Shown here: positions 1 to 11,290 of the stretch, in pieces | How positions within the stretch are numbered: position 1 is the stretch's first letter | Layout: each line of letters opens with the position of its first letter | Origin: Anadara kagoshimensis | Lineage: Eukaryota > Mollusca > Bivalvia > Arcoida > Arcidae | Assembly: GCA_021292105.1 (NCBI GenBank) | Contig: CM037870.1 | Span: 16,587,234 to 16,651,233 of the forward strand | Reading direction: 5' to 3' | DNA length: 64,000 nt | Notes under the pieces: generated by a model | Told to the model about the DNA's origin: nothing | Seen by the model: the letters and a program-made list of their open reading frames with translations, nothing else | The model's database searches: none | Translations under genes and position numbers: made by a program

Positions 1-113
1 AAAGAACAGTCACTACCCACTTTCAAGTCTTGGGTTAGACCCGTCCGGGCTTCGAACCCACGACCTCCCACTTACGGAGCGAGCACTCTACCGACTGAGC
101 TACCGCAGTGGTA
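1..113 (-). mobile_element. SINE family A, tRNA-derived, cut by the window edge
   Basis: On the - strand it begins TACCACTGCGGTAGCTCAGT and has A-box-like and B-box-like (GGTTCGAA) blocks of a tRNA head, followed by the SINE body (CTTGAAAGTGGGTAGTGACTG). It matches the full copies at 20.4 and 33.2 kb. Confidence 0.85.
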
Positions 114-251
114 GGTTTGGGTTAAGGAAAATCTTAGTTAAGGAATTATTTTGAAACTTTGGCCAGCTCTATTGAGCCTAAGGGCTTATAATAATCGTTG
201 GTTTTGTATATTTGGTGCTTCTTAATTTTCACTCTGATTTATATCCTGCAG

Positions 252-3200
252 ATAGATGTTAGGTATCAAACAGCCCAGACACATGTTGGTAATTTCCGAG
301 TAACATTAGCAGGTTTTGTTTTATCAACGGTAAGTATATCAAAACTGAATTTCCTTCAACGTCAATATCCCCTGTTTTTCTTTCATCATGACCGGTTTTC
401 TCCAGACATTCCGCCCCCTATGTCCCTGAACTAACTGCATTGAAATACTTAGAAAAAGAATTTAACTGGTGCTTATAATTTTAATCCACTCCGGTCCGCT
501 CCGGTCCAGTCTTTGATGGCAGTTAACATGTGTGATTACCCAAAGTATGTGCACATCCCGTCTTTTGTAATTTAAGTTAACCAAAATGAACATCTATATT
601 AAGACCACCATCACATTTATACTACTGTTTTACAGTTTCAACTAAAATAACCTGTATATAAAGACGGCCAGCCTATAAAGTCGCTGTGCAATTGTCTTAT
701 ATAATTTTTAAAAATGCTATAAGGTGTGTTCTTGGTGGCATTGGCTGTTGTTATGGCGAATTTTTATCATTTTATATATTACATGTTTAAGGTATCCGGT
801 GCTGCACCCTGGACGGAGAATAATATCATCACTGGAAACAAGGTATTGGATGGCAATACATTAAACAACTTTGCAGTATGGATCAACTCCCAGACCAATC
901 TACCAACTCATGACCACGCAGCACTGTTTACTGGGTATGGATAACAATTATCTAAAGTCACTTGCAAGTAGTTGGTTGGTTTTTGGGTTTAATACTTTAT
1001 TAGAAAATTTAATTGGATTTTATTGAACAATTTCGAGTCATAGTAATTCAGATGGGTGATAGTGTACTTTTAAAGTTTATGGACATCAGATCTGCCTAAT
1101 TGTACAGTCAAACCTGTCTATAAAGGCCACCCAAAGGAGCCAGTAAAAGTGACCTTCATGGACAGGTGGTCTTTATATACAGGTTCAAATAATATGAATA
1201 AAGAACAATTGTGATACAATTTTACTGGTCTTTATAAGCAGGTGGCCCTTATATAGAGGTGGCCTTTAAGGCAGGTTGGACTGTATTGTAAAATTGTTTA
1301 AAAAAAGTCCCAAAACAAATAATCTGAATGTGTTTTTACACATCGGTCAAAACGTGTATATTGTAGCAGAAAAATAGGTGTTTTCATAATAGGATTTTTC
1401 GCAATTGAATCCATCAAAAATAAATCGGACGCGAAATAAAAGTGATCTATAGTATTGCTAAATATGTCTTCAGTTATTTGCGAGAGGCTGACTTTTTTAA
1501 TTAATGGTGCCCTTGTTTGTACAAATATATCTGACTGTAAAAAAATAAAATTGAATCAATAGATAAATGTATTAATTGTATAATTTCGAAAAAAAACTGT
1601 ATTTCATGTAGTTTATTATACGGTATTTATTTATTTTTGATTGTGTTATGATTAAAGCATCGATTAGTGGTGTCTAATTTCTCCATATAACTCAGATTGA
1701 AGATTTCATAGCGACTGATTATATGAACATATCTCCCAGTAAAACACTTGTATGTAATTGTTATTGAATAGTCTGCCATTATCAGTCAAATCCTTATTTT
1801 AGTTTTATTAACAATAATGTTCATGTTTTAAAAAAAATTAATAAAATTTTTATTCTTTTCATTTTTTTTTCAGTTATGACCTTGCAGAGACCGCCTCCAA
1901 TTCCCGAACTATAGGTTTGTATATATATTTATAGTAGTATACACCGTATATTCTATTTTGGTAGAATATATTAATGTTTTGAAATATTTTTCATTCTTAT
2001 GATTTACGCTGGGCTGCATACATACATCGGGTATACATCAAATACATGTAAAGTCCAATTGAGTGTAAACAGTGTTCTCTATGAGATACATGTATATACT
2101 ATTATAATTAGATATTTTAGATACATATCCTTTGTTTTAGGTATTGCATATTTAAGCAGAGTTTGTCAGACATATGCAGCTTCTGTTAATGAAGAGACAT
2201 ATAATGCTTTATCAATCCACATAGCGGCTCACGAGTTAGGACATAGGTAAGTGGAAAAAACAGAGATTTAAAAGAGTGAATTGGAGTGGCAGAGAGGATT
2301 GGAGAGTTTGCATTGGATAGAGTTATAGGAAGAGAGGAATGGAAAGTTTTCATTGGATAGAGTTATAGGCCTCCGAATAAGTATGACGTCATACCAAAAC
2401 CTGTTTACGTTCCAGTCATATTCTTTTATTACCCCCCCCCCCCTTAAAAAGTGGGGGTATATAGTGATAGGGGTGTCCGTCCGTCCTTCCGTTACACCTT
2501 AGGGTACCTATCCGCAACTCCTCCTAAACCCTTTAATGGATTTTCATGAAACTTTCACACAATTTTTGTGATATAATGTAGATGTGCACCTCGTATTTAA
2601 AAATTTAATCCGACGGATTTTTGAGAGCGGGGGTATTTTTTGTGAGCTTGTGGTTCACAGTTTTTCTAGTTCATATCGAGGGATGGTGGTGTGGAGTAGA
2701 GTATGACGTGTTACACTCGAAGTCAAGATTCTTACACTTATATCCAAATGTTCAATTCTCTGCTGGTGAAAAAAGACTGGGGAAAAAACTACAAATGAAC
2801 TGACAAACATTCTCACAGTGTGATCTGACGAGTGGGATTCGAATGTATGAGATGATAGGTGGTGTGATCCATAAGCCGGCATTTAAGACAACTCTGTCAC
2901 CAACACCATCCGCCCCGGTTTTAAAGAAAAAACATGACAACTTGATACATATGAAAACTCAAATGTTGCCATCTAGAAATTTATATTTGAGTGCCTTATT
3001 AATATTAACACATGACAGGTTGGTTCCACTTATCGTCTGCTTCTTCAACAAAGTGTTGCAAACAAGAAGTTGAGGAGGATAAAAGTGTATTTAATACTTA
3101 CTATTACAACTATATGTTGGGTATATATGTTCCAATTAACCATCTGTTGATTATATTCATGATTGAATATATTTTGATCTTTTTTCAGTCTTGGAGCATC

Positions 3201-6200
3201 CCACGATTCAGCTTCCCTCGGCTGTTCAGATTCGTCCATGTTTTTAATGGCGCCAAGATTACCTAGAGTCAATGATCCATCTCTTGGATCTAATCCATTC
3301 ATATTCTCAACATGTTCAAGGACTGCCATTGGTAATTATGTGAACGGATTGTCATCGTAAGTATAGCATTAATACAAGGTTTAAGGCATCACCCAACATT
3401 TCGAATTTGGTAGTGACGTGCTAGATAAAAACCTCCATTAAATTTGTGATTTTGACAAGCTTTTAATTAACACTTTCACCTTAGTCCACCAGGCGTATTT
3501 TAAATTTCTTCATGCACATATTCTTGCTGTCGAGCAAGAAATTAGTTTGATTTTAGATAAAATGCTGTCAATGAACAGGTAGAAAACAATAGGTTAGCTA
3601 TCAATATATGGCCGTCATCCCAACATTGTTGATATGCACGATGTCTGTGTGTCTAAAATCACCATGGATATATTTGACGTCACACATGGCGATAGTAGCT
3701 GTAGTTGGCTTAACGAGAGTTGCTTACACCCGGTCTCACTTCCCTCGTGGAAGTGTTTTACTTAATTACAGTTTAAAAATTATTACTTTGCTTTGGGATT
3801 TTGATTTGGACATGGATTGCTATGTTTGTTTTAATTATGAAGTAAGTGACCCCGAATAGTACTTTAACCACGCCATCGGCCATATACTCCAATGGCCGTC
3901 GAAAGGAGTTTTACAATCGACGATCACATCGTATGTTTGTCTTTATCTTTCTATTGTCTCTATTGGATGTTTTATCATTTACGTCTATTGCAAGGGAATT
4001 TCTTTAGTCAAATAATTTATTTATAAAGCCATGTGACAAATATAAAAGACATATGTTATTTTCATTTCAGAAATTGTTTGACAAACATCCCAGTTTTACT
4101 TGATGTTGTTACGTTGACAATGCAACCTGGAAGTGTTTATAGTGCCGACCAACAATGTCGTCTGCTGTTTGCTCCAAACACAAATTCGGTCGTCTGCAGG
4201 GTAAGTTTTTGATCAATGCGGCTTGGGGGTGTGTATTGTGCCGACCAACAATGTTGCCTGTTGTTTGCTCCTAACACGATTCGGTTACCTACAGAGTAAC
4301 TTGACCAATGGAGGCGACAGGGAGTGTTATAGTGCCAACCAACAATGTTAACTCTTTGCTCCAGACACGAATTCGGTCGTTTGCAGGGTAAATACATTAT
4401 TTAGTCACATGAACAATACAACCTGTTTATAGTTTTATTGTGTTTATAGTCCCGACCAACAATGTCAACTGTTGTTTGCTCCTAACACCAATTCTGTTTT
4501 CTGCAGGGTAAGTATGGGCAAAATATTAATTTTTATTTTCAAACACCAAACATTAAGAGGAATAGGCCATTCTACACTAAATAAGCGCAAATCAATGCAT
4601 ATTCAGCGGAATCACAAAAAATCTGAAATAATAGTTTTATGTGGAATTCTTTTTTAGGAAAGGTACCCGTTTTTCGCTACCAAATGGGAGAGTGTATGTC
4701 AGAATTTACAATGTCGTCAACCAGGATCAACTACAGAATGCACAAGTACATATCCCCAAGATGGAACACCATGTGGAAAAAATAAGGTAATGTTTTAAAA
4801 AGTTTGAAAAGTGAATTGAAGCAAAGTATTGGAGATTTTTATATTGAGAGTCAGATAGGGTATTGTGGTTGGGGAGTGCCCAGAAATTACTTGGGTATAT
4901 TTTTACACCAGGACTGGGTAACTCGAAGCTCTCTTAGCAGTTACGAACACTTAATGCCTATATAACACAACGGAGTTAAGTGTTCATAACTGTTAAGAGA
5001 GCTTCGAGTTACCCAGCCCAGGACCTCTCTCCTTGGAAAAGAAATACAAATCGAGAAATCGGAGTTTTGATTCGTATGCTACCAAAGCCTCCCTATAGGT
5101 TGCAAATATTCCATTAGCATAGTGAAAAAGAATAACATGATTTGATTTGGAAATTCGGATTTGTCCATAAAAAATACTGCATTCATAGATAATACAAATG
5201 CACTATGTTATTTTTTCTGTCTTTATGTCATAACATATAGTTATTATTAATATTATTACCACAGGTATAAAACTTTTCGCTTTTTCAATCTTATCAAGCT
5301 AAGTTTACACTTAAAACTTAAAAGATCATGCCCCGGTTTCACAATCATTCCTTAGCTAAGATTTTCCTTAACTTAAATTTAGCAAATTTTTGTAATCATT
5401 TTTTAGAACTACTGATGGATATTTTTTTCAAAACTAAATGCAAATGTTTTAATCTAAAAAATATCTTAAGATTTACAACTAAAAATCCTGAATATCATCA
5501 TAATAAACAAAACTATAAAGATTTAAGTTAAGAAAAATCTTAGCTAAGGAATGATTTTGAAACCGTGGCCATACTGTATGTAGTATTAAATATTTGCTGA
5601 AACAAATTTTAAGATCAGGATTAATATTATTTACAAAGCGATATGTTTATTATGTTTCAGTGGTGTGAGAAATGGGCTTGTGTATCATCATCAGAGGCTC
5701 CAGAAAGCTCAGGTAATTTTCTTAATACATTAATGATAAATTAATCATTGAATTGGGTTTTATGTCCCAGTGAAGAATATTTCACATATATCGAGACATC
5801 ATCAGCTATAGTTAAAGTGGCAGTTGAAGTTGTTTTACCTTTACAGTATCTATGAGATAAACATTGCCAATATGCAAAAAACTGGACCAATACCAAAACT
5901 GAATTTCGTCTGCAAAGTCGCCAAGATAGTTTATGTCCAAAATCTACCGAGAAATGATATAATTGATTTTTCTCTATGTATATATACTTCCTTAAGATTA
6001 AATGGGTAGTATTAACAGTATTTATTTGTCTCTGACCTGTGGTAGGGACGTCGTTATTCACCGTAAATCTGAGGTTATTTATTAACCCTTTCACTTGTAT
6101 TCTGAAGACACCACCGTAAATCTGAGGAAATTAATTGACCCTTTCACTTGTATTCTGAAGACACCACCGTAAATCTGAGGATATAATTGACCCTTTCACA

Positions 6201-9200
6201 TGTATTCTGAAGACACCACCGTAAATCTGAGGATATTTATCAACTCTTTCAAGTATTCTGAAGACACCACCGTAAATCTGAGGTTATTTATTAACCCTTT
6301 CACATGTATTCTGAAGACACCACCGTAAATCTGAGGATAGTTATTAACCCTTTCACATGTATTCTGAAGACACCACCGTAAATCTGAGGATATTTACTAA
6401 CCCTTTCACATACATTCTGAAGACACCACCGTAAATCTGAGAATATTTATTAACTCTTTCACTTAAATTATAAATACACCACCGTAAATCTGAGGATATT
6501 TATAAAGCTTTCACATGTATTCTGAAGATACCACCGTAAATCTGGGGATATTTATAACCCTTTCACATGTATTCTGAAGACACCACCGTAAATCTGAGGA
6601 TATTTATTAACTCTTTCACATGTATTCTGAAGACACCACCGTAAATCTGAGGATATTTATTAACCCTTTCACGTGTATTCTGAAGACACCACCGTCAATC
6701 TGAGGATATTTATTAACTCTTCCACTTAATTTATGTCGATAATAATATCAAAATAATATTTTTACAACGTTATACCTTGTACTTTAATTGCTATAGCCAA
6801 CGCTAACAAGATAGAAAGGAAGCATTAAAACAGAACAATACCCGATTACAATTCCCGACTTTGAACAAGCTCTTGACAAAGTGGCAAAATGATGTCCATT
6901 GGTGTGGTAGAGTATTTTCCACTTAGTACGCAAGTGATTCAATGCGTCTTTTTGTTTCTTTGTAGATATATGTCCTCTGGGAGATGACCCGTCCTTTGGC
7001 TGCGATATTAACCAGTGTCTGATTTATGACACAGGTACAAGAGAGGGGAAATGTTGTTATACATGCTTAGTGAAACCATCCCTAACAACTACAACATCAA
7101 CAACCACAACGACGCCTACTACAACAACGACGCCCACTACAACAACACAAACAACTACTACAACGCCCACAACAACAACGACTCCTACTACCACTACAAC
7201 ATCAACGACCACTACAACACCAACAACTACAACAACGCCCACTACGACTACAACACCAACAACCACCACAACACCAACAACCACTACAACATCAACGACC
7301 ACTACAACACCAACAACTACAACAACGCCCACTACGACTACAACACCAACAACCACCACAACACCAACCACCACAACACCAACAACAACAACAACGCCAA
7401 CTACGACTACAGCAACAACAACCACCACAACACCAACAACCACCACAACACCAACTACGACTACAACACCAACAACCACAACAACACCAACAACTACTAC
7501 AACACCAACAGCCAGCACAACACCAACAACCACAACCACGCCTTCAACCACCACAACACCAACAACTACCACAGCACCAACAACTACTACAATACCAACA
7601 ACCACCACGACACCAACAACCACCACAACACCAACTACGACTACAACACCAACAACTACTACAACACCAACAACCACCACAACACCAACAACTACTACAA
7701 CACCAACAACTACTACAACACCAACAACTACTATAACACCAACAACTACCACAACACCAACAACTACTACAACACCAACAACTACTACAACACCAACAAC
7801 CACCACAACACTAACAACCACCACAACACCAACAACTACTACACCAACAACTACTACAACACCAACAACTACTACAACACCAGCAACCACCACAGCACCA
7901 GCAACCACCACAGCACCAACAACTACTACAACACCAACAACCACCACGACACCAACAACCACCACAACACCAACTACGACTACAACACCAACAACTACTA
8001 CAACACCAGCAACCACCACAACAACAACAACTACAACCACTACAACACCAATAACCACAACAACACCAACAACCACAACCACTACAACACCAATAACCAC
8101 AACAACACCAACAACCACCACAACATCAACAACTTCAACACAAACAATTACCACTACAACACCAACAACCACCACAACACCAAAAACTACTACGACTCCA
8201 ACAACCACCATAACACCAACAACCACAACAATACCAAAAACAACAACAACACCATCAACTACGACAACAACCACAACACCAACAACCACCACAACACCTA
8301 AAACCACCACAACACCAATAACAACCACAACACCAACAACCACCACAACACCAACAACCACTACAACACCAACAACCACCACAACACCAACAACCACCAC
8401 AACATCAACAACTACCACAACACCAACAACTACCACAACACCAACAACCACCACAACACTAACAACCACCACAACACCAACAACTACTACAGCACCAACA
8501 ACCACCACAACACCAACAACCACCACAACACCAACAACTACCACAACACCAACAACTACCACAACACCAACAACCACCACAACACCAACAACTACTACAA
8601 CACCAACAACCACAACAACACCAACAACCACAACAACACCAACAACTACTACAACACCAACAACTACTACAACACCAACAACCACTACGACACCAACAAC
8701 CACTACAACACCAACAACTACCACAATGTTAAAAACCACCACAATACCAACAACGACAATGACTACCACTAAAACATCAACAACTACTACATCGCCCACT
8801 ACCACAACAACACTAACAACCACCACAACACCAACAACAACAACAACACCTACAACTATAAAAACACCAACAACCACCTTAACACAAACAACTACCAAAA
8901 CACCAACAACCACTACTACTCCAACTACTACCACAACACAAAGAACTACAATGACCACAACGGCATCAAAAGCAACAACTATAAATGCTCAAACAACCTC
9001 AACAACACCGAAAACCACAACTACCACATCTATTACATCGCCTCAAACCACAACTAGTCAATCAACAACAATGTCAAGTACGAGTACATCTTCAAACACA
9101 CCCTTAAGTACTAACTTGCCAAAGGTTACACAAGCGCCGGCTCCTGCACCCAGCCCATCATCAAGCACACCAGGGAATTCAAATACCCCAGTGACGTCTG

Positions 9201-9376
9201 TGACACATGGAATATCAACTACTAAATCGTCAGCAATGTCCTCAACTCGTGCAGACAGCACTGTGACAAGTCAGTCGTCGACAACTAAAGCACCAACGAC
9301 TACAAATGATAATGAACTGAGTGACGATTTGAAAATGAAAATAGCAATGTTTACTGCAATGTTGGCCGTTTTGTAA
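252..9376 (+). CDS. MP1: secreted M12B (reprolysin-type) metalloprotease with mucin-like tail, 5' end outside window
   Basis: Partial spliced gene. Visible exons: 252-329, 792-934, 1874-1914, 2141-2246, 3189-3356, 4071-4200, 4658-4786, 5661-5712, 6966-9376, all bounded by AG/GT. Their phases join into one frame of 1085 residues plus stop. The first visible exon starts in phase 0 with IDVRY, inside the catalytic domain; signal peptide, prodomain and the start of the catalytic domain must lie left of position 1. Visible residues 118-129 carry the zinc site HELGHSLGASHD, with His118, His122 and His128 as ligands and Glu119 as catalytic base. A Met-turn-like FLMAP follows in the next exon. Then come a Cys-rich domain (about 180-282), a six-Cys module (285-316), a Thr/Pro mucin domain and a short hydrophobic end. 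M12B enzymes cleave extracellular proteins; the substrate here is unknown. Nearest known types by layout are ADAMTS/mig-17-like enzymes, without a visible disintegrin or TSP1 repeat. Paralogue of MP2. Confidence 0.88.
1105..1283 (+). mobile_element. MITE, TA-flanked with CAGTC ends
   Basis: Starts TA|CAGTCAAACCTGTC and ends GGCAGGTTGGACTG|TA. The inverted ends and TA flanks fit a Tc1/mariner-type non-autonomous element. The same 180-bp sequence recurs at 19048, 50496 and 63450. Confidence 0.8.
2141..2246 (+). CDS. MP1 exon with the zinc-binding helix
   Basis: A 106-nt exon (phase 1 to 2) after TTGTTTTAG and before GTAAGTGG. It encodes GIAYLSRVCQTY... and ends in AAHELGH plus two bases of the next codon. 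The next exon supplies SLGASHD. The matching MP2 exon (24212-24317) is also 106 nt with the same phases. Confidence 0.92.
2420..2665 (+). repeat. interspersed repeat with GTCCGTCCGTCC stretch
   Basis: A C-run, then AGTGGGGGTATATAGTGATAG and GTCCGTCCGTCCTTCCG, followed by text on CTCCTCCTAAACC and TTTTCATGAAACTTTC. I recognise the style of a dispersed molluscan repeat; no coding capacity is seen. It lies in an MP1 intron. Confidence 0.5.
3189..3356 (+). CDS. MP1 exon: end of catalytic domain
   Basis: A 168-nt exon (phase 2 to 2). It completes the HEXXHXXGXXHD site and carries the Met-turn-like segment SSMFLMAPRLP and the FIFSTCSRTAI region that usually closes the M12B domain. The matching MP2 exon is also exactly 168 nt. 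Confidence 0.9.
3600..3850 (+). repeat. repeat family R1 copy
   Basis: Contains GGCCGTCAT...ATTGTTGATA, GATATATTTGACGTC, CCGGTCTCACTTCCCT and GATTTGGACATGGATT in the order seen in the full copy at 55.86-56.23 kb. It lies in an MP1 intron. Confidence 0.75.
4071..4200 (+). CDS. MP1 exon: start of Cys-rich domain
   Basis: A 130-nt exon (phase 2 to 0) from TTTCAG to CAGG|GTAAG. It encodes NCLTNIPVLLDV and then a segment with ADQQCRLLF, matching ADEQCRVFF of MP2. Its 3' half, including the donor, is repeated three more times downstream. Confidence 0.88.
4130..4508 (+). repeat. four tandem copies of an exon 3' end with its splice donor
   Basis: Copies centred at about 4140-4205, 4230-4300, 4330-4390 and 4445-4508 share the core CCGACCAACAATGT, TTTGCTCC and the donor region GCAGGGTAA. 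Copy 2 has a frameshift and a weak donor (CAGAGTAAC). Copy 3 has a stop after CAATGT. Copy 4 is open. Confidence 0.9.
4450..4507 (+). CDS. candidate alternative exon of MP1 (fourth copy of the Cys-rich exon end)
   Basis: The fourth copy of the repeated exon end is free of stops and reads PDQQCQLLFAPNTNSVFCR. It is preceded by a T-rich GTTTATAG acceptor and followed by CAGG|GTAAG. With 58 nt it enters in phase 2 and leaves in phase 0, so it could replace exon 4071-4200 without breaking the frame. Its product would lack the first half of that exon. Use in transcripts is an inference. Confidence 0.4.
4658..5712 (+). CDS. MP1 exons 4658-4786 and 5661-5712: rest of Cys-rich domain
   Basis: Two exons separated by an intron that contains a hairpin element. 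Together they encode WESVCQNLQCRQPG, then C(x7)DGTPCG, then KWCEKWACV. The MP2 counterpart reads [20 protein letters not shown] and KWCERWTCV. The DGTxCG...WC...C spacing is typical of Cys-rich domains of ADAM/ADAMTS relatives. Confidence 0.88.
4914..5016. repeat. hairpin element, about 38-bp arms
   Basis: Left arm starts CTGGGTAACTCGAAGCTCTC; the right arm is its near-perfect inverse, ending GAGAGCTTCGAGTTACCCAG. The spacer is about 20 bp. MITE-like, inside an MP1 intron. Confidence 0.9.
5752..5830 (-). mobile_element. SINE A tail fragment
   Basis: Contains GTCCCAGTGAAGAATATTTC and ATATCGAGACATCATCAGCT, the inverse of the SINE A 3' region. It is only a fragment, in the intron before the last MP1 exon. 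Confidence 0.6.
6058..6735. repeat. 53-bp minisatellite, about 13 copies, in the last MP1 intron
   Basis: The motif CCGTAAATCTGAGG recurs at about 6061, 6114, 6167, 6219, 6270, 6323, 6376, 6429, 6482, 6534, 6586, 6639 and 6692, almost always 53 bp apart. Units also share CCCTTTCACATGTATTCTG and AAGACACCACCG. The array ends about 230 bp before the mucin exon. Confidence 0.95.
6966..9376 (+). CDS. MP1 last exon: six-Cys module, Thr/Pro mucin domain, hydrophobic C-terminus
   Basis: A 2411-nt terminal exon entered in phase 1 after TTTGTAG. It opens with a module of pattern C-x9-C-x4-C-x11-CC-x2-C (CPLGDDPSFGC ... REGKCCYTC) that resembles the C-terminal half of a VWC domain. Then comes a very long PTTTTT-type domain (about 7080-9000), mostly six-residue units encoded by A/C-only codons. 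A Ser/Thr/Pro-rich part follows, and the protein ends MKIAMFTAMLAVL. Dense O-glycosylation is expected for such a domain. The end could be a weak GPI or membrane signal; MP2 ends similarly (YVAMLLVL). Confidence 0.9.
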
Positions 9377-9585
9377 AATTAAATTGAGATCACAATGTTC
9401 ACTGCTATGCTGGTCGTTTTGTAAAATTAAATTGGGATCGCGATGTTCACTGCGATGCTGACCGTTTTGTAAAATTAAATTGGGATCGCGATGTTCACTG
9501 CGATGCTGGCCGTTTTGTAAAATTAAATTGAGATCACAATGTTCACTGCTATGCTGGCCGTTTTGTAAAATTAAATTGGGATCGT
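9373..9585 (+). repeat. 48-bp repeat spanning the MP1 stop codon and 3' end, five copies
   Basis: GTAAAATTAAATTG recurs at 9373, 9421, 9469, 9517 and 9565, exactly 48 bp apart. Each unit carries codons for MFTAMLxVL, a stop codon, a second in-frame TAA and an ATTAAA hexamer. The first copy is the true end of MP1; the others are 3' to it. Confidence 0.92.
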
Positions 9586-10059
9586 ATCATCGCAATCATG
9601 TTATTTGAAGGAAGTATCATGGATTTTGCAGGGGGTAATTTTTGGAAAAAAGAAAATCTTTAGAAATCTTTATGATCGTTTTGAATAAGATGGCAACATT
9701 TTGTAAAATACACATCGAATATCCATCAATTTAATGACGTTTGGGATAGTAGAATGTGCGTAACGTTATTGGCATGGTCGAGTGTTCTGTCGACATCGAT
9801 TCACATTGTCAACATTGTAAACACAATACATGTTGACACATTCCTGTGACTCTAGCTCCAAATGATGATTTCACGGCCGCATGAAATAATAGAGATTGCG
9901 AAAAAAGACACTTAAATTAGGTAAAACGTAAAAAAGGTAAAGCAGCAATATTTGTGCGATAGTCCCTTCTAATGCAATTCTTACTTCAAACTTCAAGTAT
10001 GTGCTATCACTGAATCGAGATGCAAATAATCCGCCATAACTTTAGTAGATAAAGACCGA

Positions 10060-10180
10060 ACCTCGTGAGAGAATATTTGCCAGTTCGCTTGCCGAAAGGT
10101 CGGGGATTTTAAATTTCTCGAACATCCTGAACTAATCTCGATATAAGTGAAAGTATTTAATGGGACATAACTTCGCATTA
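10060..10180 (+). mobile_element. SINE B fragment, degenerate
   Basis: Contains GCCAGTTCGCTTGCCGAAAG and CTCGATATAAGTGAAAG, which are the middle and tail of the SINE B family seen at 39.76 kb. Confidence 0.6.
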
Positions 10181-10905
10181 AGCATAGACCAAACATCGAA
10201 ATCCATGAGAATTGGCAGGACACAAGGCTTTTTAATGAAGATATTAACATGTTTAACATATAGATGTACTACATTTTTGTTGTTTTGTTTTTTATTTGAA
10301 ATAATTATATAAGGAGTTTTGTCATCTATATATTAAAATTGTTTGTGTTCAATTTGTTGGATTCATTCAAATCTATATGTACTATGCATGATTGTAATTA
10401 TATTGTTAGGATCTTTGAACTCCAAATACTGTTACAATTGATTAAATTTTTACAAATTTTAAGTAATTTTTGTGTAATTTCTTGTATATTGTGGAATATT
10501 TTTATCGTTTTCGTGACTCTTAAAAAATAAATGACAATTCGGGGAGTCATAAATTCGCGATTTTTGATTACCGTTTCTGGTTATTTTGTGAAATATAACA
10601 TATTAAACTAGTTCTAATTTTACAGCACTAGACGGCCGTTTTTGGAATTCAATTCCTCATCAGCAGTGCTTGGTCCAAAAATAGGAAACCAAAATTTTAT
10701 CAACGAATTGAAATAGTATCCTAAGGATCAAAATTTAGCTTAGTTAATACTTTTCATGAGGGAGTATACCAAACCCGAGTTTTTAAGAATTTTTATATTT
10801 TAACCACATCTGACAAAACAAACGTATTGCCTACTGAGTTTGTGATATCCTCGGGGAAACATCCACCAGTAGAGATACCGGCTCAGTGGTTGAAAAATCA
10901 TATTA

Positions 10906-11290
10906 TATAGTCTGTCAGCGATATTGTGGCAGAGTGTTTATGAACACGGAAGAGTCTATATAATGTATAAAGGTAAACAACATTGACCTGTCCGCTTGAT
11001 CTTTGATTTAAATATTCATTACGGACGAGTAAATTTAAGTAATAGGGACCATGCGTGTATAATATAGACTACCTGATGTGAACACTTATCATGGGCAATG
11101 TGTTTATTTATTAACTGCGGATCCTGACGCTACCTATGTATTTGGTGGACCATCCTATATGAATATTCCTAATGAAAGGTCAAACGGACAGGTCAATGTT
11201 GTTTGCCAATATAAAGATGGAGTTGACTAATGAACGCATGAAGTCGTGTTTATAAACACACTGCCACAATATCGCTTACGAACTATACAA
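10906..11290. mobile_element. nested inverted-repeat element (MITE-like)
   Basis: Outer arms: GCGATATTGTGGCAGAGTGT against its inverse ending CTGCCACAATATCGC. Inner arms: GGTAAACAACATTGACCTGT against ACAGGTCAATGTTGTTTGCC. The inner family also occurs in the 3' flanks of both B-box genes (about 37537-37752 and 46800-47022) and as single ends near 11350 and 49170. Confidence 0.75.

Noticed and set aside
1-113. tRNA gene on the - strand
   Set aside because: The tRNA-like head continues into a SINE body and recurs in several diverged copies; no intact acceptor stem is seen.
4137-4397. 86-residue frame on the - strand over the MP1 exon repeats
   Set aside because: Antisense of the repeated exon end; no independent support.
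7051-8958. Long open frames in other frames of the MP1 mucin exon (Asn/His-rich on +, Val/Gly-rich on -)
   Set aside because: They are shadows of an A/C-only repeat that lacks stop codons in most frames; the Thr/Pro frame is the one joined by splicing to the protease exons.
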